From Porodaedalea pini (Eukaryota > Basidiomycota > Agaricomycetes > Hymenochaetales > Hymenochaetaceae), in contig NBAY01000026.1 of the NCBI GenBank assembly GCA_002794775.1, positions 434,001 through 498,000 of the forward strand: 64,000 nt of DNA, given 5' to 3'. Below are positions 1 through 11,400 of the stretch, piece by piece (position 1 is the stretch's first letter; each line of letters opens with the position of its first letter). The notes below the pieces were generated by a model. The model searched no databases. It was given only the letters and a program-made list of their open reading frames with translations, and was not told the DNA's origin. The translations under genes were made by a program, and so were the position numbers.

Positions 1-2245
1 GGAGACGTATGAAGGCCTGTCGGCAGAGGAGCAGCAGGAAAGGAGGATATTGTTCTGGGCTGTCTTGCATATCGAGTCAAGACTAGTGAGTGTTGACTTT
101 TAAATCGCCAGGATGTGGTTGCTGACATGGACGGCGTTGATGTTTAGCTATTGGGTACGGACCGTCGTGGAGCTTTGGGGACAATGCGGATTACCGCGGC
201 GCGTCCATTGGCTTCCATTCCTGGCGCTATCAAATCCTTCCCGACTCATGCTGAGGCCGTCTGTGCGTTATTCTTATCGCCCACCAATTTCGCCAACTGC
301 CGCGCTGACTCCTGCTTTGATAGATCATGACTTTAAATTGGCTTTTCTGGAAGAATGTATTGTCCCCACGCTCGAAACGATAGCAAGGGCGCCAAAACTA
401 AGACTGCAAGAGCACGATTATTATGACGTCCTTGCTCTTGATAGACTTATACGAGACTTTGAGATCCCATCCGCCATTGCACAACCCGCCGGAGCACCAC
501 CTACCGTTGGCTCTTGCGAGTCCTTGCCTGCCACGTCTTCTGCGAATACTATCTCGATCCTGAACTTAAGCACGAACGTTTCCGCATCCGACTTAAACTA
601 CGGTGGCTGCAAAGCTCCACACAACGTACTCGCGATGATCCACGCAAAAGCCCAGCAGGAGAAGCTCGTCACGTTGCTGCACTTGCACCGTGCCTTCTTC
701 TACGCGCACATCCGTGATCATGGACCTCTCGTGCAGAGGAGATTCTTGCCGAGCGCGATCGCGAGTTTTAGTGCAGCATGTGCGCTGATTCGGAATGTAA
801 AAGATGTGTACGCGGCGGAACCAGAGATGGCAACGAGGGTGAGCGTGCTTTGGTATAATGCTTTTTGTGCAGCCGTGAGTGCCTCTTCTTTCGTGTCGCC
901 TTGGTCTCGGGCAGAGAAATTGATTTTGGACGCATCTACAGACATCACTTTTTATGCTTGTTGTATATAAGCCATTTTGTCCCGTATCAGTGCTTGCACT
1001 GCAGGAGGTTGAGAAAGCGCGGGACCTTTTTCTCACTGCATCGCCGAAATGTCATATGGCTGCCCGCTCTTATGTATGTGTCATTACTTTCCACGACTAC
1101 CAGCCGCTCTTATGGTTCGTACCACATAGCCTATCTTGCGCGAATTCCACGCGAAAGCCAGTGACGTATTCAACCGTTGGCACGAAGAGTCAGAAGGCGA
1201 CATGGACGTCTTTGGACCAAACGGCGAGGTCATTGTTTGTCAGACGCGTATCGATATTGTTATCCAGCGCCTCCAGTGCGTGTCAGTACCATCTGCGGAT
1301 GAGGAGGATGCGACAACGGGTCTTCTCAGCTTGAAAACAAGATGTGCGAAGTCGCTCTCAGCGGTGCAAGAGAAGTCTGCTGGCAAGCTTCCTCTCACTC
1401 CTCGCTTTGGAATTGATGCACTTGAGCACAGCGACGAGCTGTTTTACAATATGTGGCATCATGTGCATAAAGAGTTGACGGACGTCGTCAGGAGAATTCC
1501 GGAGGTGTTAAGAGACGCTGTTGTCGATCCGCGTCGCGCGACGGCTGCTCGCCTTATTTGGGGCTTCATTCCCCCGCCAGAAGAATCGAAGTCAAAAGAC
1601 CTGGACGGATCAGCACTTGTGGAAAAGGTGCAGATGGAAGCTGGGCTTCCATCCGACCTTGATTGGAATGTGTTTGTGGATGCGCTAATGCATATGCCTG
1701 CTGCGCATGCAGGGGGTCTGGGTGTACCCCCAGTGCACCTGGGTTTGCCTAGTCCACCAGTGACGACGTACTCTCCGGAAGGCTCACAGTCGAGCTTCTC
1801 TATGCTTGACATGTGCACGGATTTCGAGTCCGGCACTGTGGCCGCTAGTTTCAAGCAGGGGAATTCATCGGGATATACGGCCAAGGTGAACATGGACTCC
1901 ACGACTATGTTTGGCCAGGACGGTGGGCTCAGTGAGTTGTTCGAGAACTACGGGGATGCACCGCATGAGTTGTTGCCAGATGAGTCTGCGCTCGGATATG
2001 TGCATGGAGGGAGCGAATACGGAAATGAGGTCTGGAACGGGAACCAATATAGTGCGGGGCAGCGCCCTGGAACGATGTTGGCGTCTAGTGGTGGAGAGTC
2101 GGAAAATGGAACATTAGGATACCTTTGGCAGCACCGTCTCATAAATTCGCCATACCTCTCGTCTACGTCCTCGTCGTCCTCTGTTCCCAGCTCGCATCAT
2201 GAGTTCATTGCAGTTTGTATAGACCGGGTGCCCGACCTCGCTTGA
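1..2245 (+). CDS. Fungal-specific (Zn2Cys6-type) transcription factor, C-terminal part, cut by left edge
   Basis: Unspliced pieces read as the fungal transcription-factor middle region (PF04082 type) of basidiomycete Zn2Cys6 regulators. The first exon, frame 2 from base 2, ends in RRILFWAVLHIESRL, the usual 'xxRRxFWxxxxxDR' segment. A 5' splice site GTGAGT follows at 86, and the best 3' site is at 147 after a CTGAC branch site. Around 410-460 comes YYDVLALDRLIRDF, and around 640-860 LLHLHRAFFYAHI and a Trp-rich helix. At about 1000-1070 ALQEVEKARDLF follows, then a 369-residue tail (1136-2245) rich in Ser, Gly and acidic residues that could be the activation domain. The DNA-binding Cys6 cluster would lie upstream of the window. 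Reading frame changes near 100-330 and 900-1140 show introns I could not place exactly. The product would act in the nucleus; its targets are unknown. Family call is fairly sure, exon borders are not. Confidence 0.65.
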
Positions 2246-2820
2246 GAGGCCTGGGTTTGATATCAGTTCTTGTTGATTTATCATCATTAACGGAATTCCA
2301 TCACAAAATTTTGCATCAAATGATATATGCTTTTGGGAATGATAATGATGCAGTAATGATCAGACCAGACTAAATTAGGTTATATGTAGCTTTAATGGGA
2401 TGACAAGGCTTCCTAAAGGCTTATAAGCGTGCATAATAATTGTGCAAGGTTGTAAGGGTAATTTAAGACTTTCCACAAGGATATAAGGGCATGAAATAGT
2501 TGTACATATGTTTCATGCAAATGTAATGTGCTGGAAAGTCTGTCACTTCCATAATAAGCAAGGCATAAGTTTTGCGAGCATCTCATATACTTGTGCAAGA
2601 CTTTGGTGGTTATATACAATGCTTATAAGCATCTCTGCAAGTATTACACGGAAAGTATAATTGCATTAAATACCTGAAGAACTATGTCATATAACTACAA
2701 TTGCTTTAAATAGATGAAGAACTATGCCGTATAATTACAATGTATCCTATCCAATAATGAGTGATGCTACAGCAGCGAGACGGGAACATTACAGTGCATA
2801 GAGGGAATGCGATTGAAATA
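2246..2820. other. AT-rich intergenic stretch
   Basis: No credible gene. The stretch is AT-rich, has several degenerate 'cttataag' words, and contains the 40-bp tandem pair annotated separately. It separates the transcription factor from the converging decayed repeat gene. Confidence 0.6.
2661..2740. repeat. 40-bp tandem repeat, two units
   Basis: Two adjacent units of exactly 40 bp (2661-2700 and 2701-2740) differ at about six positions. Each contains 'tgaagaactatg' and ends 'ttacaa' or 'ctacaa'. It is not coding. Confidence 0.85.
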
Positions 2821-5327
2821 TCAAATGAAGGTCTCAATGTAGAATGAGATCAAGGGACAGAAGTCCTTCACACTGGCACCTACACTCGTGGGGAAGCCAG
2901 GCCACACCTTCAGAATGAGGAAAAGGGCCTCAACGGAGCCGTTGTCCAATTGTTCTCCCCAGTACTCCCTTATCAGCTTCCGTATGTCAGGAATGACAGT
3001 GGTCGAGCCGTCGGTGGTGCCGAGATAGATGCGGCTCAATAGAGCATTCTGTTGCTGATGCTCGTCCATTGTCATGCATTTGCACAGCAGGATCAGTTGA
3101 TCGAGCGCATACAGCTCGTACTGGAATAAAAGCTTGGAAAGTTCCCACTGGACTTCCATTCAAAGGACCTTGTTGCGGCCTATGCAGTCTGTTGAGATGG
3201 ATTTACCACACCATACCTGCTGCTTAGTTCGATCAAACAGCTCCAAGTGGCGCTCAACGCCGAACACAACCTTGATGGTCGCCTTGTCGGAAATTTGTTG
3301 CCATTTCATGGGAGGCAAGTCGCTTGTGTCTGGCGTGTCACGATCATGTGAAGAGAGAGAGATGTGACTGGCAGCCTGTCTGGATGGACTGGCATCTAGT
3401 ACCAAAGGCATCCTGTTGTAGATGCACTCTACGAATGGATCAGTGGTGTTTGGTGGGAGCGGCGTGGACTTCATGTAGTCACCGTGCACGATGGTCTTCC
3501 AGTCTCGCAGCCTGCACCATATTGACTTGTTGAAGATGCCGCCTTTGAGGAGCATATCAATCAATGTAGGCCATATACGGATGTAGTTGAGATAAAGATC
3601 TGCCGTCTTTTCTGCGCTGGGGTGGATGAGCAGGAAAGGTGGAGGGAGTGGGTAGAGTGCAGCGTGGGTCTTGTTCTGGCCTATGGTGCCGAGTTTCGTC
3701 AGACTGCCCAACACGACCTTGTGGTACGAAGGCAGGTCCGGTCGACCATCAACTCTGTTCGGTATGTGGAGGATATGAGCGTAGTTAATGTAAGGCTCGC
3801 TTTGCGCCTTCTGCTTCCCCTTGTTCTCCGCCTTTTCTTTCTCAGCCCTCTTCTTGAAGCTCTTCTTCTTCTTTGAAGGTACGTTCACCCAGGACACTGC
3901 ATCAGTGGAAGGGACTGAAGACAAAGGTATTGAAGGAGGAGCCTGAGTGTGTTTCGTAGCAGACGACAATGACGAAGGATGACTGAAAGCAGGAGCTCCG
4001 GGTTGATGATTCTGAAAGCCATACATTTGCTCGAGGAGCTCGCTGATGTCGTCTTCCACCATGAACTGACTCCTCGACAGATCTCACAAATGCGCATCCA
4101 GTTGAAAGCTAAAGCCGTCATGAAGAGGCCTTCCTTTAAATTGGAATAAGCCACTTTCAACATACTTTGACCATGGAACACAATCCCGGACGGCAAAATT
4201 TTTTCCATCTAACTGTTCATGCCGACAAATGAACCACACAGGTATACCGATCCGATAGAGGTGGTTGACAATGGAGGGCTCGGTAGTGAATGCGCCGTGA
4301 ACAGGCAGGATCTCTGTTTCATAGGATTGCTTCGACTTGATGTGTGGCAGCACGACATCGAGGTATGTATGCAGCCCATGCAGTTCGAGAATGGAGTGCT
4401 GGATGTCGCGTACAGTGAACAATGTCTGCCACCAGCTGCTTTTCAGGAGGTGAAGGCACTCGACTCCAAACTGGCCCACTTGCAAGCACCACCTGTATGT
4501 CTTGTCCATTCCATTGTCGGACCCTTCTTGCCTGCGTATCGAGCCACTAGTTCGCATTTTTGCCACTATCAAGAGCAGTGCGGTTTCGAAATTGTCGATA
4601 AGTTCTCGACACAACCGGCTGACTTGCATCTGCAGTTCGTTGTTGTGCCAGTGCTCCTTGTTACCATCCTCATCAAGCAGGAGGACCTCCATAAAGTCCT
4701 TAGACTCTTTGGGATCGTACAAAGGAATGTCTACGATGAGAGAACAAAGGCACACAAAACTACCCGTGGTGTTATTCACATCGAATGGGATGCAAGCGTG
4801 ATGGATGGAAGTTTTTGAGAAAAATTGGGGCCATTGGCTGTATTCGTGACCTCCCCAAAAGCCATCGACATGTTTGAGAACACCAAGTTTCTCATTCACT
4901 ATCGGGTATTGTGGTACCCAGTTTGCGTTTGGACTCGAGATGACATTCTTGTTATACTGCATATCCGCCAAAACTCGGGCATCTAGGGCTTGTACTGGGT
5001 ATACACTCTCATCTGCATGTGAATACTTTAGAATGCATTTCAGAATCAGCAGCTCGCAAACGTACCGAGATCATGCGTCTTTTTCAAAGGTAAGGAATTC
5101 TGTTGTTGTCCTTCACTCCTCGAATGACGCTCATTGCCCCACGAGCCAGGCTCATTGCTCCATGAGCCAAGCTCTCCATCCCACTGGTATGAGCCTTGCT
5201 CTTTGCCCCCCGAGCCTTGCTCTTTGCCCCCCGAGCCTTGCTCCTTGCCCCCCGAGCCTTGCTCTTTGCCCCACAAGCTATTCTCGCCATTTGTACCATA
5301 CCAAGAGTAATCACCTCCACTTGACAT
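2821..5327 (-). pseudogene. Decayed gene of an expanded basidiomycete repeat family, function unknown
   Basis: The product starts at 5327 (MSSGGDYSWYG) with four copies of a GKEQGSG-like heptapeptide. A clean intron follows (complement 5013-5065, GTACGT to CAG, 53 bp). The frame then runs open from about 5012 to 2821 except for two in-frame TGA codons, at 4084-4086 and 3160-3162. Recognisable stretches are VHGAFTTEPSIVNHLYRIG and IPVWFICRHEQLDGKNF, then a Lys-rich linker and IRIWPTLIDMLLKGGIFNKS. These resemble a multicopy, uncharacterised protein family of mushroom genomes that often lies among transposons; this resemblance is from memory. In all about 780 codons. Both stops are TGA, as expected if Arg CGA codons changed by C-to-T at CpG. 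I found no intron that would remove them in frame. Probably inactive; no function can be given. Confidence 0.6.
5191..5274 (-). repeat. 21-bp coding minisatellite, four units
   Basis: Units start at 5191, 5212, 5233 and 5254 and are nearly identical, with a degenerate continuation toward 5140. On the - strand each unit codes for seven residues of the GKEQGSG type. It lies in the N-terminus of the decayed repeat gene. Confidence 0.85.
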
Positions 5328-6105
5328 CTTGAGATAGGTCTGTCACAAGTTACGTGGTCAACGAAGGATTGAAATTTGGAGAACTTCAAGAAAGCCTTGA
5401 TGTAGGATGAATCAGGATTGGACTGAAATGTCTTTGAAAATGTTCAAGCCTTCAGCGCATTCAAACAAGCAACTTTCTATGACACACCTCGCAATTTCAA
5501 TCTGCCTCTCCGCAGAGAAATCCTTGAAGTGTTGGGCCCTGAAGACGACGACCTTCAGCTCAGCAAATACGAATTGTAGCCACTGAGATACACAAGACAG
5601 TTTGCTACTGCAGACCGTCGATGATATGTCCACAAGTATGCACTAGGCCAACTCTTAGGGACTTCGTGATGGTCAGGTGGGTTCTTCGGGTGGTGGTAAC
5701 GGGTTGATTGATGGTGGGAGGCAACTTGAAGTCGACGACGAGAGCGGCAGCGGCAATGATTGACTTCAGACTGAGTCGTCACGTGCCGGAGTACGTGGGA
5801 ATGCACACGCAACTCACGGCAATTGCTCCCAACTAGGCTCAGGCCCCACTGCCGCAAGCCTGACTCTCACACTGATGTCTCCCTCCCCCCTATCTCATTC
5901 TCTGTGACTGTAGCCCTTCGACAATCCTCAATCTTTTACTTGACCACGACCAAGCACACGCTCAACAGCCAGATTACGAGTAGTAGGTGCGATCATGCTA
6001 CCTTGCTAGACTGAGCTTGCGAAATGGCACGGACCACCGCTCAGGTTTGGTAAGTAATTGTTTCCTTTTCTTTCTACATAGTCAATAACTCATGGGCTTT
6101 GTTAC
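5328..6105. other. Unassigned sequence between two repeat relics
   Basis: No supported gene. A 73-codon - strand frame at 5412-5633 (helical and acidic, e.g. FSAERQIEIARCVIESCLF) could be an upstream exon or relic of the decayed gene, but I found no splice sites joining them. Confidence 0.4.
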
Positions 6106-7772
6106 TTGCGTGAGCGTCTGCGTACCGCTCGAATGACCGACACACCAAGGATCAGCGACACATCGGGGATCAGTGATGTTATCCTCCAGTGGATCATTTT
6201 CCCATCCGTTGACAATGAGTCGACACGGCCAGATAATGATCACAAAGACTTACGTGGATTTGAGAATGAGACACTTGCAAAGCTCCTGGCCCCCACAGAG
6301 GTTCAGCCACTCACTCCGGAGTAAGTACTTTGAGATAATCCTCCAGTGGATCATTTTCCCATCCGTTGATACGAGTCGACAACAGCAGCTGTCGTAGCAA
6401 GCTATGATATGGACTTTGTGCATTACCCAACAAGTTTGAGCACTAGAACTCAAAAAAGAGGTCCATATACTAAAACATATCATATTGCTTTACCGGCTGA
6501 CCATCGACAGCCAGATCAAGCAAATACTGGGATCTGAGCTTTCTGGGATCAGGATGGGATTTCTCGCTGTCTCGAGCCTTCTTTCACCTTGTCTTTTGAC
6601 AAGTGCTCCAGGCTCAATAGCAACCGCTGTCATAGTCTAGCCAACCCTGCCATCGTCACCAGCCTAGTGCATGCGATAGGTGGGGTGGAGTATGCAGTAT
6701 TGCAAACTATAGTTAGCGGTGCTGTTTTTTGATAGGGTGAAGGATGTGCATCGAACATACATTGTCATGTCAGGCGAGATATTACGATTGATTCAAAAAG
6801 AGGTGCGTACTATTCTTTCTTCTGTCTTTCTGTGATCTGAGCTTTCTGTGATCAGTACGCTGGCTTCTTCCTCTTGTCCTCGTTTATCTGTTTACTTTAC
6901 TCATTTGCAGTACTGCAGCAGACATCTTCGTCAGCAAGGGACGCTACCTTGCTAGAGCATATGAACCATGGACTAGCCCACAACAAATTCTAAACAAAGG
7001 TATTCCTAACGCAAAGCTTAGCCCTGCTGAATTACAACAAATCACTGATCCACCTTGAACAAAAGAAGACGTGCTCATGCCTTCCCTATCACATCATTGC
7101 TGATTTATATTACATACTTTCTAGATATCTAGCTTTGTTGTGTGCAGACAGGGCCACGGTAACAAACAAAAAAGGAGTTACCCGTGAACTTGATGGCAAT
7201 CATAGCCGAGTCTTTGCCTTCAAAAACGGTTTGTAGGCCTATAAACACATCTTTATGGCACCTTCTTCTGCCAACTCAGGTCCCACTGTCAAAGGCTCAA
7301 GGTGTATGAAAATAGGTAATGCAGAGATCCATGGTATGACTGAAGTCACTCCAGGATCACTTGCATACGTTACTGTCCAGGTATTTTATTTGTTTCACGG
7401 TTTGCATGTATATAATACTGAAAAATGTATTACTACCAGGTCTACTTTGCTCTTAGCGCAAGGCTCCATTTCTCTACATCGAGTGCTCCAGAAATACCCG
7501 AGATGTTTAATGGTATTATTCAATTGTTTAGGTCTGACGTCCCACATGTCAAGAGGTACACTGCTGAGCTATTGATTTGGTGGAATTGGTATGTTCATCT
7601 GCGTCTATGTGATATTATGGTCCCTTACTAACCCTTACTCAGAATTATCTTTCTGAATACCCAAGCGGCAACCGATCCTCATGACCTAGGTGCCATAGCT
7701 GATATTGAAGACTTCTATCGAGACTGGACCGAGGGTGAGGAGGACAACGAAGAGGAAGAGGACAATGTATGA
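6106..7772 (+). pseudogene. DUF6698-like repeat gene, copy 1, exon order scrambled
   Basis: Nearly identical in pieces to copy 2 (15493-17072). The copy-2 exon carrying LQWIIFPSVDNESTRPDNDH is here first (about 6106-6316). Next come a partial repeat of that exon (6338-6380) and a 317-bp direct repeat. Then follows a piece matching an earlier copy-2 exon (6855-7053, ADIFVSKGRYLARAYEPW). From 7054 to 7857 it is collinear with copy 2 from 16333, so one intervening exon is lost. It shares with copy 2 an in-frame TAG before AYKHIF (near 7234) and a TGA formed across the last splice junction. The conserved IHGMTEVTPGSLAYV and WWN...IF segments support the DUF6698 call. Non-functional; the scrambling suggests recombination between repeats. 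Confidence 0.7.
6515..6831. repeat. Direct repeat R1, ~317 bp
   Basis: Matches R2 (7856-8173) along its whole length, with one 1-bp indel and about 17 substitutions by my count. About 13 of these are CG versus TG or CA. R1 lies just left of the displaced DUF6698 exon. It has no clear coding frame and no TG...CA long-terminal-repeat ends. Confidence 0.85.
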
Positions 7773-7855
7773 ATTTTGATTGAAATTTCCGCTCACATTC
7801 AATCCGATACCATCCATCTTAAACAGCTATTTCTATTTTCCCTATTGTCGGTCGC

Positions 7856-8173
7856 ATCAAGCAAATACTGGGATCTGAGCTTTCTGGGATCAGGATGGGA
7901 TTTTTCGCCATCTCAAGCCTTTTTTCCCCTCGTCTTTTGACAAGTGCTCCCAGGCTCAATAGCAACCGCTGTCATAGTCTAGCCAACCCTGCCATCATCG
8001 CCAGCCTAGTGCATGTGATAGGTGGGGTGGAGTATGCAGTACCGCAAACTATAGTTAGCGGTGCTGTTTTTTGATAGGGTGAAGGATGCGCATCGAACAT
8101 ACATCGTCATGTCAGGTGAGATATTATGATTGATTCAAAAAGAGGTGCATACTATTCTTTCTTCTGTCTTTCT
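7856..8173. repeat. Direct repeat R2, ~318 bp
   Basis: Same orientation as R1. It begins exactly where the homology between DUF6698 copies 1 and 2 stops, so R1 and R2 bracket a 1,024-bp block of DUF6698 exons. Confidence 0.85.
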
Positions 8174-8478
8174 ACATGCAGCTCGCTGACATCTCCATAC
8201 TTTGTGGTAGCTTTATTGGTCGACGCCGGTCGATGGAGCTGCGAGCAAAATCATGGACATTATATCTCAGTAGCGTGGCTGGCCAGGGACTTGCCAGTCA
8301 CATATGTCAAGGAATCATTGTTTGGAACCCTCGAGCGGGCACATTGCAGATCTATCAGCTGCATAATAGGAATGGAATGATTAGGCGGTCATGCACTGTA
8401 GAGATAAATGCACCATTATCTGGTCCCAAAGCATTCTCCGTGTCCCTTTCCCTCACTCGTTCTGCACCGTCCAAAAAA
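8174..8478. other. Left flank of the Plavaka transposon
   Basis: An open frame runs in from 8176 into the transposase start, but its upstream part has no family resemblance. It may be untranslated leader or terminal sequence of the element. No terminal inverted repeat could be fixed by eye. Confidence 0.4.
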
Positions 8479-11400
8479 ATGTCGTACAGTTGTAGTGGTC
8501 CTGGGTGCCCACGTACGTCCATGGGAATGAATGGCCTCGGTCGTCATGAAGCTGCTTGTCTTTACGTTCAGGCTGAAGTGAAGCGAGTATTGCTTGATGC
8601 AAAGGAGATACAAAAGAAAGCCAAGAAGGTGAAGCTCTCACATGGAGTACATGTTGTCTTGCTTCTCTTCACTTAAGTCTAGATTACTCAATTTTTTTAA
8701 AAAATGTAGTTGGCCTCCTTCGCTGAGACTTATGACGATACGGGTGCAGCGCCCGACTTCGGCCCTGACCTCGATCCTGCTGAAAGTGCACCCAGCCATC
8801 CTCTTGCTGTGCCTGACCCACCAACTCTATCGGTGGCCGGCCGCGTTGTATGCCGACGTGTACTTCCTGCCCGTTATCGGGACGCATTACCTGATGTTCC
8901 TACCAGTGCAGCTGTGATTCAAGCAAACTCTAGCACAGAAGAAACAGCAGCCAATTTGGGAGACCCAGAGGCTGTGGATGATACTCCTTCCCACCTATTC
9001 CGATCTGAACGCAACAAGTTTGGATTGTGTAAGGTCTTCAGATGTATCTCTTGTCCAGAAGCCCCCGCTGTAGGAAACATGTGTGATAGGGAGCCCTCGC
9101 CTGCGGATCAAGGTGCGCAAGGAAATCTGTTTGCCCTGCATCTGAATTTATCCTCATTTCTTTTCAACCAATGGTTTTGGTCAGGGTCCCTTACTAAAAC
9201 ACTTGAGGACACAGAATGGCTTCAAGCTCTAATAGGCTTGGATGACTTCATCGCGAAAGACGTTCTCGAAATGAATATATGGAAGGTCACCAAGCAGCTT
9301 CGAAACAGCTCTCTAGATGAGTTTTTTGACCCCCGTGATGGCTGGATGCAAAGTGGTCTGAAGATACACATGCCGCTTGGACACTTGCATCCTGAAGCAC
9401 CGAGTTGCCTTGATTTCAAAATTAACAAGTTCCTTCATCGACTGTTGGTCGCTGTCATTCGGTTCATGTTCGAGAGCGAAGGGAAGAGTGCAGGTTTTTG
9501 TTACGAGCCTTACGAGCTTAGGATTCAGTCACCACATGGAGGCGAGGAGCAGACAGTCCATGGGGAATTATATTGGTCAAAGAAGTTTTGTGACGCACAC
9601 AAGGAAGTGCAACGTCTCCCTCGGGACTCTGGCGACGATCTTCCAAGAGCCGTCATTGCAATGCAGCTATGGTCGGATGGAATGTCGGCCACAAAGTTTG
9701 GCAGTGCAAAACTCTGGCCCGCGTATCTCCAGTTTGGCAACCAGTCAAAGTACGAGTGAAGAAAGTCTGGAGCATGTCATCATATTGCTCATATACCTTC
9801 CGTAAGTGAGTTGTCTCTTGAAGATTGGACTTTTCATCTCATTATTTTGTTCGTAGCTTCCGGGTGATTTCAATGACTTCGTTCAACATCATGCACAGGG
9901 AAATCTGGTGTCGAACGCACTTCAGACACATTGCCGGTGAGAAGTAATGCACAGCGTATGGAAAACTATGCTGGACGACAAATTTCTTCATGCGTGGAAA
10001 CACAGCATGGTCATCCACTGCGGCGATGGGGTGACATGACATTTGTATCCTTGCATCTTCACTTACTCTGTGGATTACCCTGAAAAGTATGTATCATTCA
10101 ATTCATACAGATGACAAACTAAGTATTCTTGCAGAGTTCTGCTTGTGACAATGAAGCACTTAGGAAAGTGCCTGTGCCCCCGTTGTCTCATGGAGAGTGG
10201 TGCAATATCGTCTTTGGGTAAACATGCAGACTCTCAAACCCAAATCAAGCGTGCTCGAGTTGACGATACATGGCGCCGTCGTAAAGTAGAAGTCGCTCGG
10301 GACATCATCTATAATAAACGTCGGCATGTTGCAAATGCAAGTGTCAGTTGGCTTTTAGATGCGCAATCGCTCACGCCTGTTGAAGTGAGTTCGCTCGGTT
10401 CGATATGGAGGTCTTACAGACTCTGACGCGTTTCTAGAATGCTTTTTCTGCAAGGTTGGGTCCCCTCGGTTTCGATTACCATTCCATGCTCGTGGTTGAT
10501 GTCATGCACGAGTGGGAGGTCGGCATATGGTGGCAGATCTTCACTCATCTCATTTGCATTCTTGATACTTTCACATACACTCAATTGAACGAGGTGCATG
10601 AGCTAGACAGAAGGTTAGTGCTTGTTGACGAAATGTTAAATGGAAGGCTCTTCTCATGACTCAGTAGGGTCCGATGTATACCTCCTTTTTTGGATGCAAT
10701 ACGAACATACAAAGGAAACATATCAGAGATGAAACAAATGACCGTGTACAGCTTCGAAGACCTTTTACAGGTGAGCAAGCAAAGGCAGAAACAAAAACAG
10801 TAGCTTAACATCTCCCTGCATAGTGTGCATTACCAGTGTTCGAGGGACTTCTACCAGAACCTCATGAGTCCATTGTTCACGAACTCCTATATCGCGTGGC
10901 AACTGTCCATGCACTCGCAAAGCTCCATATGCACACTGATGCTACAGTCGCAGCATTGGACAGTGAAACGAAGCGATTTGGTACTGCGCTGCGAAGCTTC
11001 AATGACAAGACATGTTCTGCCTTCATGACCAACAAACTTCCATCGGAATCCCAGAAGCGACTGCGCAGATCATGCTGCAAGACAATGGGAGGTGATACCA
11101 ATACCACAGACTTGATATGTCCCACAGTGAAGAAGTCCTTCAATATAAATACGTCCAAGATCCATGCCCTTGGGGACTATGCACATCATGTTCTCATGTT
11201 TGGGATGACCGACTCATATAGCACTTCCATTGTCAGACACTTCTCTTCATTTTCGAGACCCAACTGTCAGGACTCGAACTTTTCCTTTCTTTTTATTTTC
11301 CTTCTATCATTTCTTTTCTTTTAATCACTCCTTTCCATTATATTTAATCATCTTTTCAATCATTTCCCACACTCCTTCCACCTGACCTTCATTCGTTCCA

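Noticed and set aside
4219..4818. 199-codon + strand frame
   Set aside because: Lies opposite the conserved part of the decayed repeat gene, whose - strand reading has the family motifs.
6515..8173. R1 and R2 as long terminal repeats of a retrotransposon
   Set aside because: No TG...CA ends, primer-binding site, polypurine tract or gag/pol between them; the enclosed DNA is DUF6698 exons.
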